Position numbers and translations under genes: made by a program | In this document: piece by piece, positions 8,318-16,990 of the stretch | Layout: every line of letters begins with the position of its first letter | Position numbering within the stretch: the first letter of the stretch is position 1 | NCBI RefSeq assembly: GCF_900129885.1 | Contig: NZ_FQXE01000002.1 | Span: 434,001-498,000 of the forward strand | Source of the DNA: Pollutimonas bauzanensis | GTDB taxonomy: Bacteria; Pseudomonadota; Gammaproteobacteria; Burkholderiales; Burkholderiaceae_B | Direction of reading: 5' to 3' | Length of the DNA: 64,000 nt | Notes under the pieces: model-generated | Told to the model about the DNA's origin: nothing | What the model saw: only the letters and a program-made list of their open reading frames with translations | Database searches by the model: none

Positions 8318-9298
8318 ATGGCCAAGCGCTGGCTCGCCACACTCTTTTCCCTTGCCGCCCTGTCTCTTTGCCTGGGGGCGGCGCAGGCCCGGGCGGCGCC
8401 CTACCCGGACAAGCCGATACGCATCATCGTTCCCTTTGCCGCGGGCGGCAGCACGGACATCCTGGCCCGCATGGCGGCCGCGACCATCGGGTCCGCCCTG
8501 AAGAAGCCGGTCGTGGTGGAAAACCGCGCCGGGGCCAGCGGCAACATCGGCATGGAAGCCGTCGCGCGGGCGGCGCCGGACGGCTACACGCTGCTGTTCA
8601 CCAGCACCAATCTCACGCTCAATCCGTCGGTCATCCAGCATGTGCCCTATGACCCCGTCAAGGATTTCTCGGGCGTGACCATGCTGGCGTTCGCGCCCAT
8701 GCTGCTCATCACCCGCCCCGACTTCGCCGGCAATACGCTGCCGTCGCTGATCAAGTACGGCCTCGATCATCCGGGGGAGCTGAATTTCTCCAGCAGCGGC
8801 GCGGGCGGCGCGCCCCACCTGGCGGGCGAAATGCTCAAGATACGCAAGGGCATAGACATGACCCACGTCCCGTACAACGGCGCGGCGCCCGCCATCACCG
8901 ATATCGTGGCGGGACAGGTCCAGATGACTTTCACGACTTACGTCTCGGCCCAGGCCATGCTCAGCGCCCACAGGCTCAAGGCGCTGGCCGTGGCCAGCAA
9001 GCAGCGCCTTCCCGTGCTGCCCGACGTGCCCACCTTCGCCGAAGAAGGCCTGGATGATTTCGAGATAGGCACGATGTTCGGCCTGCTTGCCCCCAAGGGC
9101 ACTCCCGAACCGGTGATCCAGGCCCTGTATGGCGCCATCAGGCAGGCCTCCGCCAGCCCGGACTTCCAGAAGAAAATCATCGAGCAGGGAGCCAGCGTGG
9201 TCGTCAACACGCCCGCCGAATACGACAGCTATATACGCGAAGACGTCGGCAAATGGTCCAAGCTGATCAAGCAGATAGGCAAGGTGTCGGGAAACTAG
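8318..9298 (+). CDS. Bug/TctC-family solute receptor
   Basis: 326 residues with a signal peptide ending near AARAAP-like alanines (AQARAAPYPDKPIRIIVPF). Core motifs are VVENRAGASGN, APDGYTLLFTST and THVPYNGAAPAITDI. The ATG at 8318 has GGAG six bases upstream; an open frame extends to 8189 without an ribosome binding site. It stands alone on the plus strand and shares a 224-bp divergent intergenic region with the Bug gene to its left. That region shows no convincing dyad or sigma-70 box. Ligand unknown. Confidence 0.95.
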   Translation: MAKRWLATLFSLAALSLCLGAAQARAAPYPDKPIRIIVPFAAGGSTDILARMAAATIGSALKKPVVVENRAGASGNIGMEAVARAAPDGYTLLFTSTNLTLNPSVIQHVPYDPVKDFSGVTMLAFAPMLLITRPDFAGNTLPSLIKYGLDHPGELNFSSSGAGGAPHLAGEMLKIRKGIDMTHVPYNGAAPAITDIVAGQVQMTFTTYVSAQAMLSAHRLKALAVASKQRLPVLPDVPTFAEEGLDDFEIGTMFGLLAPKGTPEPVIQALYGAIRQASASPDFQKKIIEQGASVVVNTPAEYDSYIREDVGKWSKLIKQIGKVSGN

Positions 9299-9340
9299 CC
9301 CCAGCCGGCGAGGGCCGCCATCCCGCCCGCCCGGGGCCGG

Positions 9341-9346
9341 TATAAT
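9341..9346 (+). promoter_or_regulatory. Consensus -10 box suggesting a near-leaderless transcript
   Basis: TATAAT lies eight bases before the ATG at 9355 in otherwise GC-rich DNA. Transcription from it would begin within a few bases of the start codon. No Shine-Dalgarno sequence and no good -35 box are visible. Confidence 0.45.
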
Positions 9347-9354
9347 CCCGCGCT

Positions 9355-10071
9355 ATGGTGACATTCTCGATCGGACAATGGCGGGCATGGGCGCCGGAAA
9401 TGCGCGATGCGGAAAGCTGGATGCAATGGGCCCATAACCCTTATTGTCCACTGAGCGATCACGAATCCCCCTCACTGGATTTCCTGACCCCTGTGCAAAG
9501 ACGCCGCCTCAGCCCCATGGCACGGATGGTGTTCGACTGCGCCTGGCCGCTGGCCGACAACCGGCCGCCCATACCCTTGGTCTTTGCCTCGCAGCATGGC
9601 GAAACCACGCGCAGCTTCGCCCTGCTGCAGGCGATGGGGCGCCATGAAGGCCTGTCGCCCACCTCCTTCGGATTATCCGTGCATAATGCCATTGCCGGCA
9701 TGTGGTCGAAAGCGCGGGGCGGCAAGGCCGAATCCATCGCGCTGTCGGTCAACCGGGACGGCCTGGAGTATGCCTTCATGGAAGCCGCCTTCCTTCTGCG
9801 CCGCGGCGCGCGCGCCGCGCTGGTGGTGCTGGCCGAAGAACGCCCTCCGCCCGCCTACATGCCATGGATAGAAGATGTGCCGTTTTCCTATGCCGTCGCC
9901 TTTCGCATAGAACGCGGCATGCAATGGCGCCTGGAGCGGGACCAGGGCGAACCGCAGGGCTCGCCGCTTTGGCCCAACGCGCTGAATTTCGTGCGCCACC
10001 TGTGCCTGGGTTCCGCGTCGCTGCGCAACGCCGGCGCGGATCGCCAGTGGCTCTGGACACGGAATTCATGA
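9355..10071 (+). CDS. Ketoacyl-synthase-like chain length factor (aryl-polyene type), orphan
   Basis: 238 residues resembling the ketoacyl-synthase N-terminal-like proteins found in aryl polyene and related fatty-acid-type clusters. It has the N-terminal SIGQWRAWAP, PVQRRRLSPMARM, FASQHGETTRSFALL and LSVHNAIAGMWS motifs of that family. The usual nucleophilic cysteine of condensing enzymes is absent, so it would act as a partner of a true ketoacyl synthase. No synthase, carrier protein, dehydratase or acyltransferase gene follows in the window. The gene appears to have its own -10 box only eight bases upstream and no ribosome binding site. Role without partners unclear. Confidence 0.8.
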   Translation: MVTFSIGQWRAWAPEMRDAESWMQWAHNPYCPLSDHESPSLDFLTPVQRRRLSPMARMVFDCAWPLADNRPPIPLVFASQHGETTRSFALLQAMGRHEGLSPTSFGLSVHNAIAGMWSKARGGKAESIALSVNRDGLEYAFMEAAFLLRRGARAALVVLAEERPPPAYMPWIEDVPFSYAVAFRIERGMQWRLERDQGEPQGSPLWPNALNFVRHLCLGSASLRNAGADRQWLWTRNS

Positions 10072-10135
10072 ACGCCGCGCGCCCCCTGCCCGGCACCGGC
10101 GGCTGGCCGCCATGACGACACAACAAGGAGCTACC

Positions 10136-10573
10136 ATGGACCTTTTCCTGCAAGCCGCAATCGAACAAGCCAGGCTAGGCCTCGCCGAAGGCGGCATCCC
10201 GATCGGATCGGTGATCGTGCACAAGAACCGCATCATCGGCAGAGGACACAATCGGCGCGTGCAGAAAGGCAGCGCCATCCTGCATGGCGAGATGGACGCC
10301 TTCGAAGACGCCGGGCGCCAGCCGGCCAGCGTGTACCGCGAGTCGGTGCTCTACACCACCTTGTCGCCCTGCGCCATGTGCAGCGGCGCCATTCTTCTGT
10401 ATGGCATTCCGCGCATCGTCATTGGCGAAAACCAGACCTTCATGGGCGAGGAAGCGCTGCTGCGCTCGCGCGGCGTGCAGGTGGAAGTGCTGCAGGACTC
10501 CCACTGCCTGGAACTGATGCGCGCCTTCATCGCCGCCAAGCCCGAGCTCTGGAACGAGGACATCGGCGTTTGA
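10136..10573 (+). CDS. Yeast-type cytosine deaminase
   Basis: 145 residues of the CDA/dCMP zinc deaminase superfamily. Zinc and catalytic residues are H50 and E52 (HGEMDAFED), C79 and C82 (SPCAMC), with the same spacing as H62, E64, C91 and C94 of yeast Fcy1 as I recall it. Further recalled identities are LYTTLSPC, the MYGIPR-like LYGIPR stretch, IGEN, and the C-terminal W-x-EDIG, which caps the active site in the yeast enzyme. It should convert cytosine to uracil in the cytoplasm, unlike the unrelated TIM-barrel CodA. The ATG at 10136 has AAGGAG upstream. It converges with the ABC ATPase gene. A guanine-type deaminase role is possible but less likely. Confidence 0.82.
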   Translation: MDLFLQAAIEQARLGLAEGGIPIGSVIVHKNRIIGRGHNRRVQKGSAILHGEMDAFEDAGRQPASVYRESVLYTTLSPCAMCSGAILLYGIPRIVIGENQTFMGEEALLRSRGVQVEVLQDSHCLELMRAFIAAKPELWNEDIGV

Positions 10574-10609
10574 CCACGAGCCCAAGCGCAAGCCCCGCCC
10601 TTCAGGGCA

Positions 10610-11905
10610 TTACTCCTCGTCCTGATCCGGCAGCTTCAACAGGCCGCTATGAAAGTCGTACTCATAGACTTCCCCGTAGCGTCCCCATTCTATGGCCACT
10701 TCCAGCACATGCTTGGCCTCGTCCGCTTTCATGAACTGTTCCAGAAGGTCGAGAAACGGCTTTTCAGGCAGCGCGCCGCTAGCTTCCTGCTCCAGCTTCT
10801 GGCGGATGCGGCCGGCCAGCGCGACATGCGTCAACAACTGCTGGCCGAAGATTTCCTGGCGCAGCGTCTGCTCCGCGGCGGCGTAGCGCTGCCCTAGCGG
10901 AGTCAATGCAATGTCGCCCTTCTCGACATAGGCCAGGCCCAGCAAGCCAAGCGCTTCGTAGGTAGGGAACAGCTCCTCGTCGGGCAGCTCCGCCTGGTCG
11001 GCGAGCTGAGGCAGATCGGCGCGGCCGTTGAACGGCGCCCCCGCCAGCAAATCGATGACGCCCGCCATGTGGCTGACATTGCTGCGAGGCAAGCGATAGC
11101 CCGGATGCACGGCGGCGGCCGCGACGGCTCCCTGCGCCGGACGCGCCGTCATCAAGCCATACACTTCGTCCACCAGCGCGCGGACTTCAGCCGCATCCGC
11201 GCTGCGCGGCCGCTGCAGGCTTATCCTGATTTCATTGCGTATCCGCCCGGGCGCGCTCGACAGGATGATGATGCGGTCGGCCATCATGACGGCCTCTTCA
11301 ATATTATGCGATACGATCAGCATGCCCTTGGTGGGAATCTGGTGGCTATTCCACAGATCCAGGATGTCGTCGCGCAGCGTTTCGCCGGTCAGCACATCCA
11401 GCGCCGAGAAGGCTTCGTCCATCAACAATACATCGGGATTCGTCACCAGGGCCCGGGCGATGCCCACCCGCTGGCGCATGCCGCCCGACAGTTCGCGCGG
11501 CAAGGCGCCGCCGAAACCCGCCAGGCCCATCAGCTCCAGCATCGCGCCCGAGCGCCCGTCGCGCTCCCGCGGCGGCATGCCCTGCGCTTCGAGGCCCAGC
11601 TCGACATTCTGCTGCACGGTCAGCCAGGGGAACAGCGCAAATGACTGGAACACCATGGCTATGCCCGGCACCGGGCCACGAACCGCCGCGCCGCGGTAGC
11701 TGGCCGTGCCGGCATCCGCGGCCAGCAGGCCGGCCATGATCCGCAGCAGGGTCGACTTGCCGGAACCGGACTTGCCAAGCAGCGCGACGATTTCTCCTTC
11801 GGCGAGGGAAAAATCGATATTCTCCAGGACCGGGCGCGGCGCCCCGTCGGCGCTCCGGAATGACTTGGCGACGCCATCCAGCTGCAGCAGCACATTCGTA
11901 CTCAT
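10610..11905 (-). CDS. NitT/TauT-type ABC transporter ATP-binding protein with C-terminal AAA-associated domain
   Basis: 431 residues. The N-terminal 250 are an ABC ATPase: Walker A GKSGSGKST (44-52), Q-loop FQSFALFPW, signature LSGGMRQR and Walker B VLLMDEAFSALD. The remaining 180 residues form the AAA-associated C-terminal domain seen in some nitrate/sulfonate-type ATPases, rich in Leu and Glu and ending acidic. It follows the double-domain permease by 17 bp and has AGGAAG before the ATG, so the two form one operon. No periplasmic binding protein gene is adjacent. Substrate unknown. Confidence 0.92.
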   Translation of the reverse strand: MSTNVLLQLDGVAKSFRSADGAPRPVLENIDFSLAEGEIVALLGKSGSGKSTLLRIMAGLLAADAGTASYRGAAVRGPVPGIAMVFQSFALFPWLTVQQNVELGLEAQGMPPRERDGRSGAMLELMGLAGFGGALPRELSGGMRQRVGIARALVTNPDVLLMDEAFSALDVLTGETLRDDILDLWNSHQIPTKGMLIVSHNIEEAVMMADRIIILSSAPGRIRNEIRISLQRPRSADAAEVRALVDEVYGLMTARPAQGAVAAAAVHPGYRLPRSNVSHMAGVIDLLAGAPFNGRADLPQLADQAELPDEELFPTYEALGLLGLAYVEKGDIALTPLGQRYAAAEQTLRQEIFGQQLLTHVALAGRIRQKLEQEASGALPEKPFLDLLEQFMKADEAKHVLEVAIEWGRYGEVYEYDFHSGLLKLPDQDEE

Positions 11906-11922
11906 GATTCTTCCTCGACACC

Positions 11923-13656
11923 TCAACGGACCCGATTTTCAGCCAATATATACAGCCTGCGCCAGAAGTAGCGGTTCAATACCATGACGAAGACGCACAT
12001 CATGCCGATACCCAGCGCGATGCGATGGAAGTCCCCGGCATCGGTCATCTGCTTGATATAGCTCCCCAGTCCGTCGGCCACCAAAGTGGTCTTGCCCCAG
12101 CTGACGTATTCGGCGACGATGCTGGCGTTCCAGGAACCGCCGCTGGCCGTGATCGCGCCGGTCACATAGCTGGGAAACACGGCGGGCAGGTAGACCCGCT
12201 TCCACCGGAGCCAGCCGCGCAGGCCCAGGCTGTCGGCGGCCAGGCGCAAGTCGTTCGGGATGGCGGAGGCGCCGGCCGCCACATTGAACACGATATACCA
12301 CTGGGTGCCAAAGATCATCAGCGGACTGAGCCAGACATTGGCATTGAGCTTGAATGCGAGCAGCACATACACCGCCAGGGGGAATATCAAATTCACGGGA
12401 AAGGCCGCCAGGAACTGGACCCAGGCCTGCGCCCGCCGGGAATAACGCGGGCGCAGGCCGACCCAGACGGCGACCGGCACCCACACGAGCGACGCCAGCC
12501 CGATCAGCAATACGACCCGCAACAGGGTGAGCAGGCCCAGCCCCGCCACCTGGACTACCTCGCGCCAGCCCACCTCGACATGGATGAAAACCGCGAGCCG
12601 CCAGCCGGCCGCCAGCGCCGCCAGCACCAGGAAAACCTCCCAGGCGCGCGCCAGCAAGGGGCCAAGCGCGGCCAGGCGCGGCGCGGCGGCGCTCGCGGGA
12701 CCGAGGCTGAACCAGCCCAGCGCCGCTCGCAGCATCGCCCAGAAGCGCTCCGTCGAGGCGCGAACCCAGCTGCTGCGCCGCCCCCAATCGAGCAGCCAGG
12801 ATTGCTGCGCGGTCTCGCCCTGGGTTTCTTCAAAGCGGAACTTGTCGGCCCACGCCAGCAGCGGGCGAAAGAACAGCTGGTCGTACAGCATGATGCCGAT
12901 CAGCATGGCGCCGATGGCCCAGGCGATCGCCCGGCCGCTCTCGGCGGCGATGGCCACCGCGATGTAGGCGCCTATGCCGGGCAATTTGATATCCTGCCCG
13001 GCGACCGAAATGGCCTCGGCCGCCACCAGGAAGAACCAGCCGCCCGACATCGACATCATCATGTTCCATAGCAGCCCGGGCGTGGCGAAAGGCAGTTCCA
13101 GCCGCCAGAAACGCTGCCAGCCGGACAGGCGGAACACGCGCGCGGCTTCATTGAGCTCCTCGGGCACGGTGCGCATGGACTCATACAGGCTGAAAGTCAT
13201 GTTCCAGGCCTGCGAAGTGAAGATCGCGAAGACGGCCGCGCATTCGACGCCCAGCGAGCTGCCCGGAAACAAGGCGATGAAGGGAGCGATCGTGATTGCC
13301 TGGAAACCGAGTATCGGCACCGACTGCAGGATATCCAGCAGGGGAATCATCAGTTTTTCGGCGGCGCGGTACTTGGCGGCGATCGCCGCGTACGCAAAGC
13401 AGAACAGCAGCGAGCAGGCCAGCGCCATGAACATGCGCAGAATGGTGCGCAGCAGGTAATACGGCAAGTAAATCGGGGAGAGCGAAATCGGGGTGGCCGC
13501 GCCCGCGATGAACGGCTGGTCCATTTGCGCGGCGCCGAATGCGAGCGCCGCCAGCACGGCCAGCACCAGAGGCAACAGCGCCCAATCCCAGCGGTTGGGC
13601 GCCGCCACCAGCCACGAGCGCCCCACTCGGCGCTGGCGAAACAGCTCGAACATCAT
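11923..13656 (-). CDS. NitT/TauT-type ABC transporter permease with two fused membrane domains
   Basis: 577 residues containing two binding-protein-dependent permease domains in tandem. Each carries an EAA loop that docks the ATPase: EAARVFRLSGWQRFW in the first half and AADSLGLRGWLRWKR in the second. A hydrophilic linker of about 80 residues joins them. A single polypeptide thus supplies both halves of the inner-membrane channel, consistent with only one ATPase gene following. GGGAG precedes adjacent ATG codons at 13656 and 13653. It begins 27 bp after the Lrp gene ends on the same strand, so the regulator, permease and ATPase may be cotranscribed. Confidence 0.92.
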   Translation of the reverse strand: MMFELFRQRRVGRSWLVAAPNRWDWALLPLVLAVLAALAFGAAQMDQPFIAGAATPISLSPIYLPYYLLRTILRMFMALACSLLFCFAYAAIAAKYRAAEKLMIPLLDILQSVPILGFQAITIAPFIALFPGSSLGVECAAVFAIFTSQAWNMTFSLYESMRTVPEELNEAARVFRLSGWQRFWRLELPFATPGLLWNMMMSMSGGWFFLVAAEAISVAGQDIKLPGIGAYIAVAIAAESGRAIAWAIGAMLIGIMLYDQLFFRPLLAWADKFRFEETQGETAQQSWLLDWGRRSSWVRASTERFWAMLRAALGWFSLGPASAAAPRLAALGPLLARAWEVFLVLAALAAGWRLAVFIHVEVGWREVVQVAGLGLLTLLRVVLLIGLASLVWVPVAVWVGLRPRYSRRAQAWVQFLAAFPVNLIFPLAVYVLLAFKLNANVWLSPLMIFGTQWYIVFNVAAGASAIPNDLRLAADSLGLRGWLRWKRVYLPAVFPSYVTGAITASGGSWNASIVAEYVSWGKTTLVADGLGSYIKQMTDAGDFHRIALGIGMMCVFVMVLNRYFWRRLYILAENRVR

Positions 13657-13683
13657 GCGCTCCCAGGATAGTGCGCCGGCGAA

Positions 13684-14154
13684 TTACCCCGCGATCTTCA
13701 GCGGCAGGGCGGTTTTATAAGACACTTGCTTGAGCGCGAAACTGGAACGGATCTTGTCGATGCCCGGGATAGGGGTGAGCTGGTCGAGGATAAAGCGCTC
13801 GAGCGCCGCGATATCGGCCACCGCCACGCGTATCAGGTAATCGGAATCGCCAGTCATTAGATAACACTCCATGACCTCGTCATGCGCGACGATGCGCTGC
13901 TCGAAGTTTGCCAATGCCTGCTTGTCCTGCGACTTCAGGCTGATGGAAATGAAGACGTTCAGTCCCAGGCCCAGGGCGGCCGCATCGGCCAGCGCCACAT
14001 AGCGAACGATAATCCCCTGCGCTTCCAGCGCCTTGACCCGCGTCAAGCATGGCGAAGGCGACAAATGCACGCGCCGGGCCAGCTCGACATTGCTCAGCGA
14101 GCCGTCGCGCTGCAGCTCGTCGAGTATGCGGAGATCGATGGTGTCCAGTTTCAT
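13684..14154 (-). CDS. Lrp/AsnC-family transcriptional regulator
   Basis: 156 residues starting MKLDTIDLRILDELQRDG, the standard Lrp opening, followed by a helix-turn-helix (LSNVELARRVHLSPSP) and an effector-binding RAM domain (EVMECYLMTGDSDYLI). The open frame extends upstream, but that part is intergenic sequence. It is divergent from the E1 gene, as mdeR is from mdeB in Pseudomonas putida methionine catabolism, and is followed by the ABC permease on its own strand. It may therefore regulate both directions in response to an amino acid. No clear Shine-Dalgarno is visible. Confidence 0.94.
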   Translation of the reverse strand: MKLDTIDLRILDELQRDGSLSNVELARRVHLSPSPCLTRVKALEAQGIIVRYVALADAAALGLGLNVFISISLKSQDKQALANFEQRIVAHDEVMECYLMTGDSDYLIRVAVADIAALERFILDQLTPIPGIDKIRSSFALKQVSYKTALPLKIAG

Positions 14155-14173
14155 TGCGTCGATTTGATTTGTT

Positions 14174-14194
14174 TTTCGGCATTTCATGCCGAAA
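14174..14194. promoter_or_regulatory. Perfect inverted repeat, candidate Lrp/AsnC operator
   Basis: TTTCGGCAT-TTC-ATGCCGAAA: two 9-bp arms with a 3-bp spacer, 19 bp upstream of the Lrp start in the divergent Lrp/E1 promoter. The AT-flanked symmetric site suits Lrp-family dimers and would allow autoregulation and control of the E1 gene. Confidence 0.6.
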
Positions 14195-14293
14195 CAATGG
14201 GGATTCACGCCTGATTTTAACAGCACATTCTTGCCGCGATCGCCCAGAATAGTAAAAACACTGCCCTTCCAACCCACGCGGGAAGCCCCTGTC

Positions 14294-16990
14294 ATGAACG
14301 CACCCCTCCCCTTGCAGCACTGGACCACCACTCGCGCAGACGCCGACGCCGACGCCGACGCCGATCCCCAGGAAACCAGCGAATGGCGTGACGCCTTCCT
14401 GTCCTTGCTGCAGGCCCACGGACCGCAACGGGCCAGGTTCATGCTGGACGAACTGCACCGGCTTGCGTCCCGGGCGCATATCGCCTGGAAGCCGCCCATG
14501 GGCACGCCTTATGTCAATACCATTGCCCTGCGGCAACAAGCGCCCTTTCCCGGCGATCTTGCGCTGGAAGAAAGCCTGGGCGCCATCATGCGCTGGAACG
14601 CGCTGGCCATGGTGCTGCGGGCCAACGCCGCCTATGGCGAACTGGGCGGCCATATCGCCAGCTACGCCAGCGCGGCCGACCTGTTCGAGGTCGGCTTCAA
14701 CCATTTCTTTCATGCCCGCGACACCACTGGCGGCGGGCATGCCGGCGACCTGGTGTTCTTCCAGCCCCATAGCGCTCCCGGCGTCTACGCGCGCGCCTTC
14801 CTGGAGGGCAGGCTGGACCAGGCCGACCTGGAGCATTATCGGCAGGAATTGCGCGGCCCGCGCCATGGCGCGCGCGGCCTGTCCAGCTACCCGCACCCCT
14901 ATCTCATGCCGGATTTCTGGCAATTCCCGACCGGGTCCATGGGCATAGGGCCGATCAGTTCCATATACCAGGCGCGCTTCATGCGCTACCTGACTCACCG
15001 CGGCCTGGTCGATTGCAGCCGCCGCAAAGTCTGGGGGGTATTCGGCGACGGCGAAATGGACGAGCCCGAATCCATGAGCGCCCTGACGCTTGCCGCCCGC
15101 GAAGGCCTGGACAACCTGGTATGGGTCGTGAACTGCAATCTGCAGCGCCTGGACGGCCCGGTGCGCGGCAACAGCCGCATCATCGACGAACTGGAAAAAC
15201 TGTTCCTGGGAGCGGGCTGGAATGTCATCAAGACACTATGGGGCAGCGATTGGGACGGCCTGTTCGCGCGCGACTATAACGGCGCCCTCAGCCATGCCCT
15301 GTCGGATACGGTCGATGGCCAGATGCAGACCTTCGCCGCCAAGGACGGGCGGTTCAACCGCGAGCATTTTTTTGGCCAGAACGAAGACCTCGAGCGCCTG
15401 GCCGAGGGCCTGAGCGACGAACAGATAGACCTGCTCAGGCGCGGCGGCCACGACCTGGTGAAGATCCATGCGGCTTATGCCGCGGCGGCCAGGCACCAGG
15501 GGCAGCCCACCGTTATCCTGGCGCACACGAAAAAGGGCTACGGCATGGGCGAGGCCGGCCAGGGCCGCATGACGACGCATTCGCAGAAGAAATTCGATCA
15601 CGCCGACCTGCTGGCGTTTCGCGACCGGTTCAAGCTGCCCCTGACCGATGCGCAGGTCCAGGGGCTGGAATTCTACAAGCCGCCCGGCGACAGCCCCGCC
15701 ATGCGCTATCTGCATGAGCGCCGCGAAAAGCTCGGCGGCTACCTGCCGGCCCGGCAAACCGGGGCGGCGGCCGTGCCGGTGCCGGAACTCGCCAGCTATG
15801 GGCGCTTTGCGACGCATAGCGACGGCAGCCGCGAAATGTCGACCACCATGGCTTTCGTGCGCATGCTGGGCGCCTTGCTGAAAGACGCCGCGCTGGGCCC
15901 GCGCATAGTCCCCATCGTGGCCGACGAGGCCCGCACATTCGGCATGGCCAATTTGTTCAAGCAGGTCGGCATCTATTCCAGCGTGGGGCAACGCTACGAG
16001 CCCGAAGACATCGGCTCCATATTGAATTACCGCGAGGCCATGGACGGGCAGATACTGGAAGAAGGCATCAGCGAAGCGGGCGCCATCTCCAGCTGGGTGG
16101 CGGCCGCCACCAGCTATAGCGTGCACGGCGCCGCCATGCTGCCCTTCTATATTTATTACTCCATGTTCGGCTTCCAGCGGGTCGGCGACCTGATCTGGGC
16201 CGCCGCGGACCAGCGCCCGCGCGGCTTCCTGATCGGCGCCACCTCCGGGCGCACTACCCTGGCCGGCGAGGGCCTGCAGCACCAGGATGGCACCAGCCAT
16301 CTGTGGGCGGCCACGATACCCAACTGCAAGGCCTACGATCCCGCCTTCGCCTGCGAACTGGCGGTCATCCTCGACCGCGGCATGCGCGAAATGCTGGTCG
16401 AGCAGCAGGATGTGTTCTATTACATCACCACCATGAACGAAAACTACGCCCATACCGCGCTGGCCGAGGACGTCAGCGACGCCATCCTGCGCGGCGGCTA
16501 CCGGTATGCGCGCCATGAAGCCGCCGGCGCCGCGGGCGGCCCCGCAGCCCGCGGCGTCACCCTGCTTGGCTCGGGCGCCATACTGACCGAAGTCATCAAG
16601 GCCGCCCGGGAATTGGCCGCCATGGGAATCGCCGCCGACGTGCTGAGCATTACCAGCTGGAGCGAACTGGCGCGCGACGGCGCCAGCCACCTGTCGGCGC
16701 GCCTTGCGGGCGAGCCCCGCCAAGGCCAGCCCTTCATCGCCGGGCTGCTGGCCGCCTGCCGCGGCCCAGTCATTGCCGCAACAGACTATGTGCGCCTGGT
16801 TCCCGAGTCCATACGCGCCTATGTCCCCGATGGCTGCGAATACATCACGCTGGGCACCGACGGCTTCGGACGCAGCGACACGCGCGCCGAACTGCGCCGG
16901 TTCTTCAATGTGGATGCCGAGGCGATAGTGAATGCCGCGCTGGTGAGCCTGGGGCAAGGCAAGCGCCCACCTCCGGCGCCCAGGCCTTGA
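14294..16990 (+). CDS. Homodimeric 2-oxoacid dehydrogenase E1 component, AceE/MdeB-like
   Basis: 898 residues, full length for AceE-type E1. The thiamine diphosphate motif starts GDGEMDEPE at residue 251 and ends NCNLQ; the DRETK-type transketolase regions and C-terminal domain follow. E1 decarboxylates a 2-oxoacid and passes the acyl group to a lipoyl E2. No E2 or E3 gene is nearby, so it must borrow the housekeeping complex. The divergent Lrp gene matches the mdeR/mdeB arrangement, where the E1 acts on 2-oxobutyrate; that substrate is inferred. The start at 14294 gives MNAPLPL and an Asp-Ala repeat at 15-24. A longer open frame from 14186 crosses the Lrp promoter and is unlikely. Confidence 0.9.
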   Translation: MNAPLPLQHWTTTRADADADADADPQETSEWRDAFLSLLQAHGPQRARFMLDELHRLASRAHIAWKPPMGTPYVNTIALRQQAPFPGDLALEESLGAIMRWNALAMVLRANAAYGELGGHIASYASAADLFEVGFNHFFHARDTTGGGHAGDLVFFQPHSAPGVYARAFLEGRLDQADLEHYRQELRGPRHGARGLSSYPHPYLMPDFWQFPTGSMGIGPISSIYQARFMRYLTHRGLVDCSRRKVWGVFGDGEMDEPESMSALTLAAREGLDNLVWVVNCNLQRLDGPVRGNSRIIDELEKLFLGAGWNVIKTLWGSDWDGLFARDYNGALSHALSDTVDGQMQTFAAKDGRFNREHFFGQNEDLERLAEGLSDEQIDLLRRGGHDLVKIHAAYAAAARHQGQPTVILAHTKKGYGMGEAGQGRMTTHSQKKFDHADLLAFRDRFKLPLTDAQVQGLEFYKPPGDSPAMRYLHERREKLGGYLPARQTGAAAVPVPELASYGRFATHSDGSREMSTTMAFVRMLGALLKDAALGPRIVPIVADEARTFGMANLFKQVGIYSSVGQRYEPEDIGSILNYREAMDGQILEEGISEAGAISSWVAAATSYSVHGAAMLPFYIYYSMFGFQRVGDLIWAAADQRPRGFLIGATSGRTTLAGEGLQHQDGTSHLWAATIPNCKAYDPAFACELAVILDRGMREMLVEQQDVFYYITTMNENYAHTALAEDVSDAILRGGYRYARHEAAGAAGGPAARGVTLLGSGAILTEVIKAARELAAMGIAADVLSITSWSELARDGASHLSARLAGEPRQGQPFIAGLLAACRGPVIAATDYVRLVPESIRAYVPDGCEYITLGTDGFGRSDTRAELRRFFNVDAEAIVNAALVSLGQGKRPPPAPRP
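14339..14362 (+). repeat. Hexanucleotide repeat (GACGCC)x4 coding for Asp-Ala
   Basis: Four perfect tandem GACGCC units lie near the 5' end of the E1 gene and encode an Asp-Ala run in the N-terminal extension. Gain or loss of units keeps the frame, so length variation between strains is possible. Confidence 0.9.

Noticed and set aside
14186-14293. A longer N-terminus for the E1 protein
   Set aside because: It would begin inside the Lrp operator dyad and gives no AceE-like sequence before MNAPLPL.
15236-16957. A 573-codon minus-strand open frame
   Set aside because: It is antisense to the E1 gene, is not recognisable as any protein family, and reflects codon bias.
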